From Agapetus fuscipes (Eukaryota; Arthropoda; Insecta; Trichoptera; Glossosomatidae), in the NCBI GenBank assembly GCA_951799405.1, contig OX637336.1, positions 16,907,479 through 16,971,478 on the forward strand: DNA of 64,000 nt, in the 5' to 3' direction. A model generated the notes under the pieces. It saw only the letters and a list, made by a program, of their open reading frames with translations. It was not told where the DNA came from and did not search any database. Made by a program: the position numbers and the translations under genes. Position 1 is the first letter of the stretch; each line of letters starts with the position of its first letter. Shown piece by piece: positions 21,040-33,270 of this stretch.

Positions 21040-21650
21040 GCAGTGACAAAACGGCATGTTACAGAACGATACATGACAGAACGACACATTACAGAAAGAC
21101 ACATGACAGAACATCACAATGACAGTGCATCACATGACAAAACAACACAGAAAATACATCAGCATGACAAAATAAAACAAGGACAAAACATCACATGATA
21201 AAACATCACATACCTAAAACAGAACATAACAGAACGACACATGACAGTGTGCGACATGCTTTAAGAAAACATGATTTTTCAATATTTTAAGAAATAGTTT
21301 TAGAATTTTTGTAATCTAAGTTGTAAAGACACATTACAGAACATCACACTGACAGTACATCACTTGACAAAACATCTCTATGACAACACAACACATAGAC
21401 AAAAAAATCACAACCCTAAAACAGAACATAATAAACGGTACATAAAAAAAACATCTTATGTCAAAACAAAAAAAAACATTATACTTGCCGTGTGATGTTT
21501 GATCATGTGATGTTTTGTCATTGTGATGTACTTTCCTGTGACGTTTTCTCATAGTGATGTTTTGTAATGTGTCATTCTGTCATGTGTCGCTATGTCATGT
21601 GCAATTTTATCACTGTGTCGTTCTATCATGGCACCGTTCTACACCCTATG
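21040..21650. repeat. Degenerate short-unit array that reverses orientation
   Basis: Many imperfect copies of a roughly 13-20-bp unit. From 21040 to 21400 it reads 'acatgacaaaacatcaca'. From about 21480 to 21640 it reads as the reverse complement 'tgtgatgttttgtcat'. The two halves form one large imperfect inverted repeat with no conserved coding capacity. Confidence 0.75.
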
Positions 21651-22077
21651 TATATCTATTCTCATCGTCTACGACGCTATGCGGCATGTTCTACGCCGCT
21701 AGATGTTCTACACAAGCACGCGATGTTCTACAGAGGTGCCCATACGGTCGATCGCGGGAGGTTTTAAGGTCGATCGCCGAGGATAGCTAAAATGTTCACA
21801 TTTTTCTGGCAGTAATCCTTACTGGTCAACAATGTCCAAATTAAATATCCGTTAATAAAGCAAATAGCACTGCAAATAACTGCTCTGTGCGAGTCTGCAT
21901 TTTCTCATATGAAAATAAAAAAAATCAAAATATCGTACGGGTCTCACAAATGACCACCTGACAGCCTGCTTGCGTCTAGCTTTAACTGAGAATATCTTTA
22001 ACTACGAACATTTTGTGGAGGACCACCAATGTCACGCTTGGACATCAGCATTAAGATAATTTTTATTTTCATACTGC

Positions 22078-22290
22078 TACCACTTCACTTGGTTCACTTG
22101 GCCAATGTCACCCCTGTTTCAGGGAAGGACGGCAAGAGTTGCAGGGCTTATGTTCATTTGAGATTGGGTTTTTATATTGTAGGTCCACATGCGGCATGTG
22201 TTAGCGCGAAATTATACATGTCTGCTTGTGGGAATGCATTTAATATACATTTTAAATGATATATATCTTTGCAGCTTAGATTAGATTAGA
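22078..22290 (+). repeat. LINE-A 3' end
   Basis: 'gccaatgtcacccctgtttc', 'gttcatttgagattggg', 'gtgggaatgcatttaatata', then the tail 'agattagattagac'. Its chance open frame is not a gene. Confidence 0.85.
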
Positions 22291-22964
22291 CTTCCATATA
22301 ATATTTATATCATCTTCGGAACAAAAATCTAATATAGATTTGACATTTTGCACTCAATGTAGTTTTACTTATGCTAATTTTTTTCTTAATAAATATTTAT
22401 ACATTATGAATTATGAGTTATATTTGGTGGGCTAAAAAGTTCAAATGTCGATCTCCTATTCATAAATTGTTGCTAGGTCGATCTCCTCAAGGAAAAGTAT
22501 GGGCACCCCTGTTCTACAGTCTACGAGGCTACGCAGCGCGCGGATTTCCATCCCGGGCGTCTCTTGTAATCAAAAACGTAAAAGAGGTGATCATTTTTCA
22601 CGCGGACGTGGCCCGGAACAGATGTGGAAGACCGCAACTTAGATGAATATTTTATTCTCGAAGAAATTGATGCAGGAAACGTGGCAGCTGAGAATTTCAA
22701 CGCCTTTTTGTGAACGTTTTTTGTTGTAACATTTAAACACATTTATTTAACTTACAAACCCACTAGGAGTGCCACCCGAAGTATGCTATTAGCTTCATTA
22801 AAATCGAAGCATTTACTTTTAGAGTCATGGGCACGCCTTTGACCTAGAGGTTGTTTTGTTGTGTCGTTGCTTTTACTTCGCGGGAAGGCTTTCCGCCACT
22901 TGAGAAAATATATAGCTTTACGAGTATATGAGCGGCACGGGTTTGAGCATACGCAACTAAAAAA

Positions 22965-23286
22965 ACGCAACTAAGCTACACATATAGTGTAACTTCTTGC
23001 CACGTTATCCCCGAAGGGGTCGCATGTGGCGAGTTGAACCAATTTATTTTTACAGGTAAGGGGGCCGGCCTTACACCAACCACTTCAATTGAAGTGTGGG
23101 TTTCCCAGCTCCTGAGGGGGCTGGTACTCATTTCTTGTGAAGGCTGAGTAAACCTTGCCGGTATTTTATTTTGGGGCTTGAAATAAACACCGAAAGGTGA
23201 AATCATTTCTGACACCCTCGGCGGGATTCGAACCCGAGCTCACGGCATGGAATGCAAGCACTCTACCAACTGAGCTATCAACCGGC
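22965..23286 (-). repeat. SINE-B, full length
   Basis: The antisense copy includes the 3' end 'aacgcaactaagctacacat', the body, the B-box 'gggattcgaacccgag' and the A-box side 'ccaactgagctatcaaccgg'. It is one of the best copies for building a consensus. Confidence 0.92.
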
Positions 23287-23332
23287 AGCTACCAGTTCGG
23301 AATTTATTCAATGCTATCTTTGCTCTCTCATG

Positions 23333-23415
23333 CCACCACTTCAACTGAAGCGGTTGCCATGAGGCCGGCTCCCTTACCCGTAAAAATAAATAGGCTACGA
23401 AGCGCCACATGCGAC
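23333..23415 (+). repeat. SINE-B internal fragment
   Basis: 'ccacttcaactgaagcggtt' to 'aaataggctacgaagcgcca'. A plus-strand piece immediately beside the antisense full copy. Confidence 0.75.
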
Positions 23416-23867
23416 CACGTCATTAAATTTAACAAAAATTTGTTGCAGTTATTAAAATATGAAAAATATTTACAAATATTCACCCGTCTCTCTTCAATCT
23501 CTTTTTTCCACATAAATACATTCCACTCTCCCACCGGATCCGCAAGAAGGGGTACCGACCCCCTCATTTTAAACCACCCTGCCACCCCAGTTTAAAAAGG
23601 GGTGGCAAAGGGAGTGTGATCTCATTCACCAAGTACTCAGCCACATCCCATCGCAGAACGAATGCTCCATAATGGAATGGGACCGTCCTTCTCAGAGTAG
23701 ATTGATTTTCATGTTGGTTGTTTTATCGTTTTTCGTCCACTTCTTTCTATTCATCTTTGATTCACTCTCCTTCCTCTTTTTCTTCTTCGTGTAACTTACA
23801 AGTATTTTTTTTTTGAAGAATCCAGACTTAAAATAAAGTGAACATGACTAAGCAATAATTATAGTGT

Positions 23868-24149
23868 AACTTATTATCGCGCTCCCTCCGTGAGTGTGAC
23901 CTATTTATTTTTTAAAATAGGGGGACTGGCCTTGCGCCAACCACTTCAATTGATTTGGGAATTTCCCAGCTTCCGATGGGGGCTGCTACTCATTTCTTGT
24001 GAAGGCTCAGTAAAACTTACCGGTGTTTTGTTTTGGGTGTGTAAAAAACACTGCAACGGGAAATCACGTCTGTCACCCTCAGTGGAATTCGAACCCGAAC
24101 TCATAGCATAGAGTCCAAGCACTCTCCGTAGTAAGCTACCGACCGGACA
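23868..24149 (-). repeat. SINE-B, nearly full length
   Basis: Antisense from 'gtgtaacttattatcgcgct' through 'tactcatttcttgtgaaggc' to the head 'gtaagctaccgaccgg'. Moderately diverged. Confidence 0.85.
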
Positions 24150-24212
24150 ATGCATTAGTAAAATTTTAAGAAGTTAATAACCCCCTTTAATTAAAAGATC
24201 CACTTGAGTCTT

Positions 24213-24305
24213 AATGACATGTCCGTAGTCTAGGGGCTACCGCTTGTTTTCTTGATAATGGTGTGATAAGAAAGCGCTTGAGGAAATAAATCAACTCGTG
24301 AAGAA
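24213..24305 (+). repeat. SINE-C head fragment then G2 foldback end
   Basis: 24213-24245 is a SINE-C head ('catgtccgtagtctagggg'). From 24248, 'cttgataatggtgtgataag' runs into 'aaagcgcttgaggaaataaa' and 'tcaactcgtgaag', the G2 hammerhead-like terminus with stem II partly deleted. Confidence 0.55.
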
Positions 24306-24682
24306 AAAATATAAATATTTTTGAATTATTAATTTAAAATTTATCTTCACAATGTCAAAACCACGTCAAAACAAAAAACCTTTAAACTTAAAAAAGAAAT
24401 ATGTTTATTTTTAGAACTTTAATCCTTGCAACTTAGATTACGCGAGCGCGTCTCTATTCATTTCCTGATTAATAAACTTCTCTTCATCTTTTTACCTGAA
24501 GAATTTCTTCGGGAAAACTTTGTCGTTTTTTTCTTCAGTCTCTCTGCTCCATTTCTTTCAGGATATGAGAGTTCTTTGAAGATGAAACGAAGGGTGTTTC
24601 TTCATATTTTTATTTTCAAAATACACTGAAAAATTAATATTGAAAAGTCAAATTTTCTTTGTGTATTGTATGTTAATACATG

Positions 24683-25088
24683 TGTCTACATAGTGGTTAA
24701 CGCTTCTGACTCGTATTCGAAAGGTAGTAAATTAAATTTACGACGGAACACAAAAAAAAAACATTCAAGTTAAGATACCGGTCAAAAAAGTTTCATCCAG
24801 CCTTACAGAAATTGGGTTTTACTTAAAAATTGGCGCTTTCTACCGTACTCGGTTGGATTCCGATGGTTTAAAAGTCTTTAATCTATAATCTAAGTTGCAA
24901 AGATACATCAACATTTAAGATTCACATTAAATGCAATGCCCACAAGCATGTAAGTTCGCGCTTGTGGTTGGCGTAAGGCTGGCCCCCTTGCCTGTAAAAA
25001 TATATAGTAAACACTCACCACATGCGACCCCTTCGGGAGAAACACGACAAGAAGTTTCACTAAAAGTGCAGCTGTGTAGCGTTTTTTG
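24683..25088. repeat. SINE-C, LINE-A and SINE-B fragments in series
   Basis: 24683-24850 is plus SINE-C ('tagtggttaacgcttctgac', 'catccagccttacagaaat'). 24880-24962 is minus LINE-A end ('taatctaagttgcaaagata'). 24963-25088 is plus SINE-B 3' part ('gtggttggcgtaaggctggc'). The last two join in the middle of both families, at 'taagttcgcgcttg'. Confidence 0.7.
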
Positions 25089-25139
25089 TTTATCTGCTAT
25101 ACGTATGTATATGTAGTTAATTCTACAAACTCAATTTAA

Positions 25140-25310
25140 ATCTATATCTATAAATAAGAATGTATGTTTGGATATATGTATACTCCCTGTGGACTGCTAA
25201 CCCGCTGAACCGATTTTGACGGTTTTTTCAGAAAACATGTCAAATATTCTTGGAATGGTTCCTGTGAAGTTTGGTGTCGATCTTATAAGAAACTGTCCCC
25301 TAGTCTTAAT
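25140..25310 (+). repeat. Unclassified dispersed-element terminus
   Basis: 'tctatatctataaataagaa' leads to 'gctgaaccgattttgacgg'. Phrases of this kind are common at ends of arthropod transposable elements. No reading frame or partner end was identified. Confidence 0.35.
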
Positions 25311-26780
25311 AGTGTGTAAATCTTGTTGTTTAATTTGCGAATGTTTCAATGTTTTTTTTAACAAGATACAAAATAAAACATTATTTTCTCCTAGTATGCA
25401 GAGCCTTTATTAATTTCCATCTTGGGTTTTTTTTTCTTCTAGTACGCCGACAAAGGTAAAACGTCCGCCGCTCGATTTGGCAGAACTAATTAAGTCCCTT
25501 TCATCTCTCTAGCAGACAGAAAAAAAAAACATTATCATAACATAGAAAAATAAATGTTTTTTTTTTCTCAACTGAAGATTTATAATCAGGACTCTAGGCG
25601 TGTGGATTGTGTAGAGGCAGATACTCAAGTAAAATCTAGAATAAATTATAAAGCTACATAAATTATATTTCAGTTCGATTTTCTAAAATAACAACTTATT
25701 TTTACTAGAGTCTCAATCTGTTTCCGGGCTTTAACTGAAAGGCGATGTATATATTTGAAAGTTTACCGTTATGGCTTAGTTAAAACGTTTAATTTTGTAC
25801 TTGTGTTACTGAACTACTAGTGAGGACGCGTTATTGTCGCACACACACCTATCCGAAACATCAAACGGGAGATTGAATACGTGACGAGTCCGTAAATAGC
25901 AAGTAATCCTTTTCATACGTGTCATGTTGGTACTCGGGTGTTTTCTAGCTTTGGTTGTTGTTTTTGAAATCCCAACTATAATGACGTCATTTTGATGTTT
26001 TTTGATGACGGGTAAAATTTTCAGGGGCGGAGCTTAACACTAATGAAGAAGTATTGTTTGGTCTGTTTTTATTTAAATAAAAAATTACGGAGTACAGAAA
26101 GTACTCGGCCCTTAAGGTGTGACAACCGCAAATAGAGCGTTTTTGCCTTCAAGTTATTACCAATTAAGAAATCATTCTTATGAAAAAAATATCAAAAAAA
26201 TAAAGCCACAATTGTTTTAAAAAACGTAACAATACATTTCACGTTTTACGAAAAACAGTTCTCAGAATAATCCATTCTGTATTTTCATCTACCTCCCATT
26301 GCTCGGCATATGAAACTATTTCTTTACTCACTACCCAAGTATACAACCTTACATTCAAACGCAACCATAGAGCTTTGCCGAAAATTAATGGAAACTTAAA
26401 TAACGTATCGAGTGAGTGTCGAGTGTGTATACATTCTTTTGTGTAACGGTACGTTTGAGTATTAACTTGTTTAAGGTTTATACTTTGAGCACTGGAGTCA
26501 CGCCTCAGAACGTTCCATTTTTACTGACTATAAAGTCTCCCCATGCCGCTCCATAGAGCTACCCCATACACACAAGGTTTGCATTTCCATGGAAAGTTCC
26601 ATACACAATAGGCAAGGCTTCAGGAAATAGGGATACGACTAAACGTGTGAAAAGTCAGGTAGAATTATCAAATTGAAAAGTTTTTTTAAGGAAATTTTTG
26701 AATAATGTATAGATTATTCAAAAATTTGAAGATGAATGCAAATGTACGAATGTTGTATTTTTAGGGTTCTAATGTTTTTA
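25311..26780. other. Unique intronic DNA
   Basis: No gene and no member of the named families is recognised. 26450-26640 is somewhat GC-richer ('gagtcacgcctcagaacg', 'atgccgctccatagagct') and could be old element sequence. Confidence 0.4.
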
Positions 26781-27274
26781 AAATTTTAAATATTGGTCTT
26801 CTTGATTAAAACTGCGAGAGATTTTTTTAAAGTAATTTATTTTGGTTCACAATTTATTTTAAAATTCACATGTATGGTTGACTTTCGCTGACTTGGCCTG
26901 TAACGGCTACTAACACTTGGAGAGACTGAACTACGTGCAGGTGATTCACGCCTTTTATAGCTATTATAATCAAACTTTCTAGGCTTAATTTAGTCTGGAA
27001 ACGTCCATGCTATTCCAAAAGCTTCCGATACAATTATTACTTATATAATATTTCCTTACTCTAGGTACTTAATAATAATTCATCCTACAGCTAGAATCTA
27101 TAGGCACCTACCCTATTTATTGTGTTAATACCTAAGTACTATTTACATTACACTAACATAGTTTTCACTGTCCAGAAACAGGTATTTACGTTATCGTTTA
27201 ATAATTCCTGTTATTACATTGTTTTATGTAAATTTAGTTTTACTAAAAAAATAAATATAGTTGCTGGAGATTTG

Positions 27275-27460
27275 CTATCCGGAATCTCTTGCCGTTGTGT
27301 GTGGGAGTTGGGGCTTCCAGCACGTTTCGCCCATGCCTACGATGGGCATCTTCATCATGAAGGTGAAGTGATGAAAAAGTTTTTGACGAAACTGTGAAAG
27401 GTCTGTGGCAGCTGGACGCGTATGACTTCCGGACGTTTCGCCTATGAAGCTCATTGTATG
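27275..27460 (-). ncRNA. Hammerhead-like G3 element, degenerate
   Basis: The minus strand at 27320-27355 reads ATGAAGATGCCCAT, loop, ATGGGCGAAACGTG: stem II pairs well, but the core begins with A instead of C. A second partial GACGTTTCG box lies at 27433-27441. Flanking sequence ('tccggaatctcttgccg') matches the 60614-60903 palindrome. Confidence 0.45.
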
Positions 27461-27584
27461 CCAAAATATAATTATTCATTCTCTAACATTTATCGACCTT
27501 TAGACGTTAAATCTCCAATCTTTGTGACTTATCTTTCTTAAATCTAGATATTTTTTTAACCCAAAAACGAGTTTGTTTTTCAAT

Positions 27585-27665
27585 TTACGTTCTCCGCTGG
27601 GAATTGAATCCACAACCTTTTAATTACGATTCTGTAGTGAATAACCATTAGACTACGAGCGTTTG
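27585..27665 (-). repeat. SINE-C head fragment
   Basis: 'tctccgctgggaattgaatc', 'ttttaattacgattctgtag' and 'accattagactacgagcg'. Diverged. Confidence 0.6.
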
Positions 27666-27699
27666 ACGTGAGCTTGTAAGTAGATTATTATTTTTTTAT

Positions 27700-27960
27700 T
27701 GACTAATCTAATCTAAGTCGCAAAATATAAGTAACATTAGAGATTAGCATTAGATGCATTTTCACAAAACAGACATGTATAAGTTCGCGCTTAGACATGC
27801 CGCATGTAGTCCTACAATATAAAAACCCGAATCTCAAATGAACATACACCCTGCAACTCCTGCCGACCTTCCCTGAAACAGGGGTGACATTGGCAAAGCG
27901 AACTACTTTCTACAGCATGGGTGGTCAGCCGCATACCAACCTATACATCGGACAACCTAG
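27700..27960 (-). repeat. LINE-A 3' end
   Basis: Begins 'taatctaatctaagtcgcaa', includes 'cctgaaacaggggtgacatt' and ends 'gccgcataccaacctata'. Very similar to the copy at 63676-63910. Confidence 0.85.
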
Positions 27961-28345
27961 ACACCGGAAATAAATTCTTCACAATTCAGCTCAAATATTT
28001 TGAATTCTCAACTAATCGAGGGTCGCATCCCTCATCCCTTAGGGAGTAGCTTCTCTTCCATGACACCCAGGTACTCCTGTCTTCCGTAGGCCTCGCAGAC
28101 GCGTCTATCTCTCCATTGAAAGCCTCTCCTCCACAGTCTAGGCCTCACTTCCCTCTTCCGCACTATTATCTTCCTTTCTCTTCGCGATACTTCTCCCTTA
28201 CACCCTTTCCTCACTTCTCTCCTCTCTATCAAACACACACATTCTGAAAATGCTCCGCATTATTCTGTCTGTGTGAATATCGCATAACTGGGTGCGAGGA
28301 GGCTGACACGGTGGTGCGATCAATTTGGTTCAGCCGCGCCGTCAG

Positions 28346-28486
28346 ATGAACACAAATTTTGGAGACCGTGCTTTCCGTGTTGCGGATCCGGTGGAGTGGA
28401 ACAGTCTGCCAGCTGGAGTGAAGAACTCTAAATCCGTGGATGTAATGCGTAGAGCACTCAAGACACGCAACGCAACATGCAGCTAA
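28346..28486 (+). pseudogene. Non-LTR retrotransposon (CR1/Jockey-like) C-terminal remnant
   Basis: The frame reads NFGDRAFRVADPVEWNSLPA, then GVKNSKSVDVMRRALKTRN and a stop. The RAFxVAxPxxWNSLP...F/M-RRALKT pattern is the standard C-terminal end of CR1/Jockey-type LINE ORF2 proteins. Upstream sequence (28255-28345) is out of frame or degraded. It is a fourth LINE lineage in the window, truncated and dead. An antisense SINE-B starts at its stop codon. Confidence 0.7.
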
Positions 28487-28797
28487 GCTAAACATATAGC
28501 GTAACTTCTTGCCGCGTTATCCCCGAAGGACTTCGCATGTGGCGAGTGGAATCTATTCTTTTATACAGTTAGGGGGCCGGCCTTTCGCCAACCAGTTCAG
28601 TTGAAGTGGGAGTTTTCCAGCTCCCGAGGGGGCTGGTACTCATTTCTTGTGAATGCTGAGTAAATCTTGCCGGTATTTTATTTTCAGGTTTGGAAAAAAA
28701 CACCGAAATGGGCAATCATTTCAGAAACACTTGGTGGGATTCAAACCCAAGCTTATGGCATGGAATGAAACATTTTACCAACTGAGCTATCGACTTT
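28487..28797 (-). repeat. SINE-B, full length
   Basis: Antisense from 'gctaaacatatagcgtaact' to the head 'taccaactgagctatcgact'. The B-box is slightly mutated ('gggattcaaacccaag'). Confidence 0.88.
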
Positions 28798-28802
28798 GAA
28801 AT

Positions 28803-28975
28803 TGACCGGTCCGTAGTCCAATGGTAGAGCTTCGGACTCGCGTGGGCTCGTATCCCGGCATAGCTCAAAAAATACTATGCTCTTCGCTAAGTTGAAAAAA
28901 TCATAAAACTTTTACCAAAGACCGGTCACCAAAGGTCCGTCCAGCCTTACAGCAACTGGGTTTTCCTTCAGAAAA
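28803..28975 (+). repeat. SINE-C 5' two-thirds
   Basis: 'gaccggtccgtagtccaatg', 'gggctcgtatcccggc', 'gctcttcgctaagttgaaaa', 'cagccttacagcaactgggt'. It follows SINE-B directly, head to head. Confidence 0.85.
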
Positions 28976-30540
28976 ACGAACACCTCTGTTTTGAATAAAG
29001 TGTTATCAACCTGCAAAAACCGTCAGGATATTTCAAATTTATGAATCAACTTTTTGTAATTACCGTTTGATCGAACCCAACGCATTCAGAGCTAATTGAG
29101 TTTTCAAAGTCGTAAAAATAATCATTATACTTCTAGCCGATCGCTGTGAATTGTAAACCGCCATGTGTTTTTAAATTTGGTTTTCTGTAAGCAAACATAT
29201 TTTTAATGCGATATCTGTAGACACGCTCCGATCAGCTTCAATATGAGGTTTTTTTTGTGTGTATTTTTATTTGAAGTCTAGCTTTGTGTGTAGATCTTTT
29301 CCTAGTGAATGGCTAGAACACTGTTTACATTTGAAATCCCGGAAGCGGGTTCAAGGAACGCCAGTTTCCCTGGGACGAGCAATAGGTGTCAGATAAAAAC
29401 GTAACGCAATGTACACAAAAAGCATTTTGAATAGAATGTGTTTATAAAACGCACTTAAACTCTGTATGATTCGGCAGAAGTGTCAACAGAGCTTTTCTCG
29501 ATGCGTATTCAACCCCACCTTGACTCGCTTTGTGATGTGAAATGTAAAAGAAAAGCTGTGAATACAAATGTCAATACAAATACATTTTCTAAACTCGCAT
29601 ATAAATTTTTGTTTCAGTTTTTATTTTATGTACAGATTCTTAGCTTTTCCGCGGTGTCGGTTTGAAAATACACATGTCATGCTATGGTTAGAATAAAGCA
29701 TTGCACACAAGGAGTCACTCCAATACACTCTATTTTATTGTATGTGCTTAGGGTTCGCCTGGGCTGTAATTTATGACCAGAGCTTTTAGTGCAATTTGGC
29801 GTCTGGTACAGTTTTCAGAGGGGTTGCTCGCCTGAGGGGCTTTCCCCTAAACTAATGTATGTATGTATAAACTGACGCTTTTACTACTCAGTAGCGGCGC
29901 GACGCCGGTTCAGGGAGGGTGTGCGCAGCTTTTTTTTAAAAAGTTGAAGCAAAATAAACGTCAAGCCGGTGTTTCTTAAAACGCATATAACCGCCCGTGA
30001 AATTCACAAATGCGAGAATAAAACTAGTTGCTATATAAACAAAATATACTGATCAATTTTACTAAAAATATATTAATGTGTCCTTTATTCAGTCATATCA
30101 CTAAATATAATGATTTATTAGACTAATGTTAAATTTTAATCGCACGTTTTTTTATATAAATGTTTGTGATTTGTGTGAATCCAGTGTACTGTGCAACGAA
30201 ATTGGTGTGTTTTTGAAAATGCACTAAGGAATAACTTGAAAGCTCATCAAATAAGTGAACCTGATGGATTAATGTGAATTTAATTTTACTATAAACGGTA
30301 TTATCATACTTGTATTGAAAAAATCAATATTTAATTACTAAATGTAGGAACACAAAAAGGCCTAAAAAATGACGTGGGAATTATTTAAGCATTTTTTTTG
30401 CTGTTTTAGAAATAAGAGAATCAACAAGTTACCCATATATTATTCACAGTTCTCATGTAGTACATACGAGTATATAGACTATAAAAAGCAATGTATTTTT
30501 GTAATACATTTATTAATATAAATCGAATTAAAAATATTTG
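28976..30540. other. Unique intronic DNA
   Basis: No named repeat or exon is recognised over about 1.5 kb. Short reading frames at 29480-29665 lack family resemblance. A patch at 29690-29910 is relatively GC-rich. Confidence 0.4.
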
Positions 30541-30544
30541 CAGC

Positions 30545-30765
30545 TTTTTCATGAAAATGGTTCATTTTGCCAAAGTCACCCCTGTTTCATGGAAGGTCGG
30601 AAAGAGTTGCGCCCAGGGCTTGTATTGGATTGTTTTTAGTTTATGTTGGAGGTCCACATGAGGCATGTGTAAGCGCGAACTTAAACGTGTCTGCTTATGG
30701 GAATCCATGTAATATGAATCATAAATTGAATATATCTTTGCAACTTAGATTCTAGATTGATAATA
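30545..30765 (+). repeat. LINE-A 3' end
   Basis: 'tggttcattttgccaaagtc', 'atggaaggtcggaaagagtt', 'gtaagcgcgaacttaaacgt' and the end 'gcaacttagattctagatt'. Confidence 0.8.
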
Positions 30766-30834
30766 GATTTCGTGAATATCGTTTTTCAGTAAATCAACAC
30801 CTCTAGGATCATTTACGAGCCTCTATCTTCTATT

Positions 30835-31075
30835 TACATTGGAAATTCATATTAAATGTATGCCCACAAACAGACACGTGTAAGTTCGTATTTACAAATG
30901 CTGCATGTGTACTCACAAATTAAATCCAAACTTCAAATGAACATTACGTTAGACCCTGTTAAAAAAACAGCATCTGCAACTTTTGCCGACCTTCCGTGAA
31001 ACATTGGGAACATTGGCACAGTTAACCGTTTTTAAGTGTGGGTGGTCAGCTTAATTCCAACTTATAAGTCAAGGA
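30835..31075 (-). repeat. LINE-A 3' end
   Basis: Antisense: 'tgcccacaaacagacacgtg', 'aaacttcaaatgaacat', 'ttttgccgaccttccgtgaa', 'ataagtcaaggaatc'. Contains a small insertion near 30945-30970. Confidence 0.8.
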
Positions 31076-31589
31076 ATCTCGTTTTCAAAAAAAAAGTTGA
31101 CAACCATTTATTTTTTACCCTGAACGACTCAACTGTAAACCGCAGTTTTTTTAAAATGGCAACATTAAAGTATGTACATACCGTTTACAAAAAAAGCACA
31201 TCTTATTGTATTCTCCATAAATGTTTTCCATAAATCTCGGTCCTTTCGTTGCACCCTAAAATCTCATTCATGTCTGTAGGTACTTTTAATTGTTCCTTAT
31301 TTTCCCTTTTATTTTAATTTGATTCATTTAAATGAAATGCTGTTTCAATTATCATAAGGACTCATTTGAAATTCACCAAGACCCTTGTCCCTCTTATACA
31401 CACCTCCACTGAACAATCAAAATTCTTGAGTGTCGGTTTTGCATGCTATTTTGTTTAACGAGAACATTTACGGTTGTGCATGCGTTGCATTCGTGCTTGC
31501 CACTCTTGCCTTGAACAGAATGAAGCAGTCACGAATCCCAGTTTTTTTTTTCAACTTCATCCAACGTTTTCTCCCTGAGCTATCTGTAA

Positions 31590-31960
31590 TCTAATTTGCG
31601 TGGATATATTGTCATTTAAGGCTCACATTTAATGCATGCCCACAAACAGGCACATGTAAACTTGCGCTCTCACACGGTGCATATGTATACGTACAATGTA
31701 CATAAATAAACCAAATCTCACATGAACATAAACTTTACAATTCTTGCTGCGTTTCCCTGAAATTGGCTTGGCATTGTCAAAAGGTAATCAAGTTTTTACA
31801 GCATGGGGAGTCAGTCTCTACCTCTTTTTCAGGGAAGGTCAGCAGTATTTTTAGGGTGTATGTTCATTTGAGCTTTTGATTTTTATTTGTAAGTAGATAG
31901 ACATTCAGCATTTATAAGCGTGAATTTCCAGTTGTCTTTGCATGTTTGTAGGGTTCGTAA
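31590..31960. repeat. Inverted pair of LINE-A fragments
   Basis: 31590-31815 is antisense ('taatctaatttgcgtggata', 'ctcacatgaacataaact'). 31825-31960 is sense ('tcagggaaggtcagcagt', 'gttcatttgagcttttg'). They are joined head to head at 'gggagtcagtctctacctct'. Both are diverged. Confidence 0.65.
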
Positions 31961-32399
31961 ATACAATAGTTGCTAGTCTTCAGGTCAACAAACATGATCT
32001 CTCTGGAATATATTTTTTTTATTGGTAAACGCGCAAGCTTGTTGAATGTTTATTTATCGTTTGAGGGGTGAATTATACTACTCAGCGGGTTCTCAACCTG
32101 AGCAAAAGGGTTGCAAGTGTTATCACAAGGACGGGAACATAAATAAATAACATATTTAGGCCTCCCACCCTCCCCCTCTCTTATCAACCCCATTACTTAC
32201 ACGACATCAAACATTACCGGGTCGCTTCGCCGCAAAAAGAGACGTGTGTTTTTATAGTACTACAAGACGCAACAAGATTAATTCCGAAATTATACACTTG
32301 GAGTTATCTCTTTTCCACTTCGAAACATATCAAAAAAAAATTAGATAAGGATCTTAAATTATGACTTGTTCAGTATGCAAGTAAGATTTAAGATATTAT

Positions 32400-32722
32400 T
32401 CCGTATAGCTTAGTTAGTAGAGTGCTTGTATTCCATGCCGAGAGCTCGGACTCGAATCCCACCGAGGGTGTCAGAAATGGTTTCCCGTTTCGGTGTTTAT
32501 TATTTCAAAACAAAAAATAAAATACCGGCAAGGTTTACTACTCAGCCTACACAAGAAATGAGTACCAGCCCCTTATCGGAGGCTGCGAAACTCTCACTTC
32601 AACTGGAGTGGTTGGCGTAAGGTTACCTGTAAAAATGAATAGGTTCCACTTGCCATATGCGAAACCCTTCGGGGATAACGCGGCAAGAAGTTATACTATA
32701 TGTGTAGCTTAATTGCGTTTTT
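32400..32722 (+). repeat. SINE-B, full length
   Basis: Head 'tagcttagttagtagagtgc', B-box 'ggactcgaatcccacc', full body and 3' end 'tgtgtagcttaattgcgttt'. Confidence 0.9.
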
Positions 32723-32829
32723 TTTAGTCTACTAACTTCTTGAGAAACTTATTATACTAACACAACTACACTACCACACAACATCCTTTATATTCGCAAC
32801 AATATTGTGTATTCCTTTATACAGATAGT

Positions 32830-33270
32830 ATCAATTCCTTGACTTATATTGTTGGTATGAGGTTGGCCGCCCTAACTGTAAAAAAAACTCACTTTTCAAA
32901 TGTCGTCACCGCTGTGTCAGGGAATGTCGGCAAACGTAACAGGTTTTATGTTCATTTGAGGTTTGGATTTTAATTTGTTAGTAAGTACACATGTAGCATT
33001 TGTAAGCACCAAATTACACGTGACAGTTTCTGGGTATATAATAATAATATGCGTTTATTCCAGCTTGGTCATGTGGAGGGTGCAATACATGACCAGCCAT
33101 AAAAAAATAATACATCAATAGAAAAAGTACATGGAAAATTACAAAAATGCAGAAACATGAAAAGATGTGATGAAATATATGAGAAAAAAGAGCAAACAAA
33201 ATATATAGTTAAACAGTGAAAGAAAAGATAATATATACATTTGATATGAATTTTAAATATAACGTCTTTT
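32830..33270 (+). repeat. LINE-A 3' end interrupted by a ~200-bp insertion
   Basis: The family start 'ttccttgacttatattgttg' runs to 'gtttctgggtata' at about 33034. It resumes at 'tacatttgatatgaatttta' near 33236. The insert (33035-33236) begins 'taataataatatgcgtttat', contains 'gtgcaatacatgaccagcc' and is flanked by TATA on both sides. Its class is unknown but it looks like a retroposed 3' end. Confidence 0.7.
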
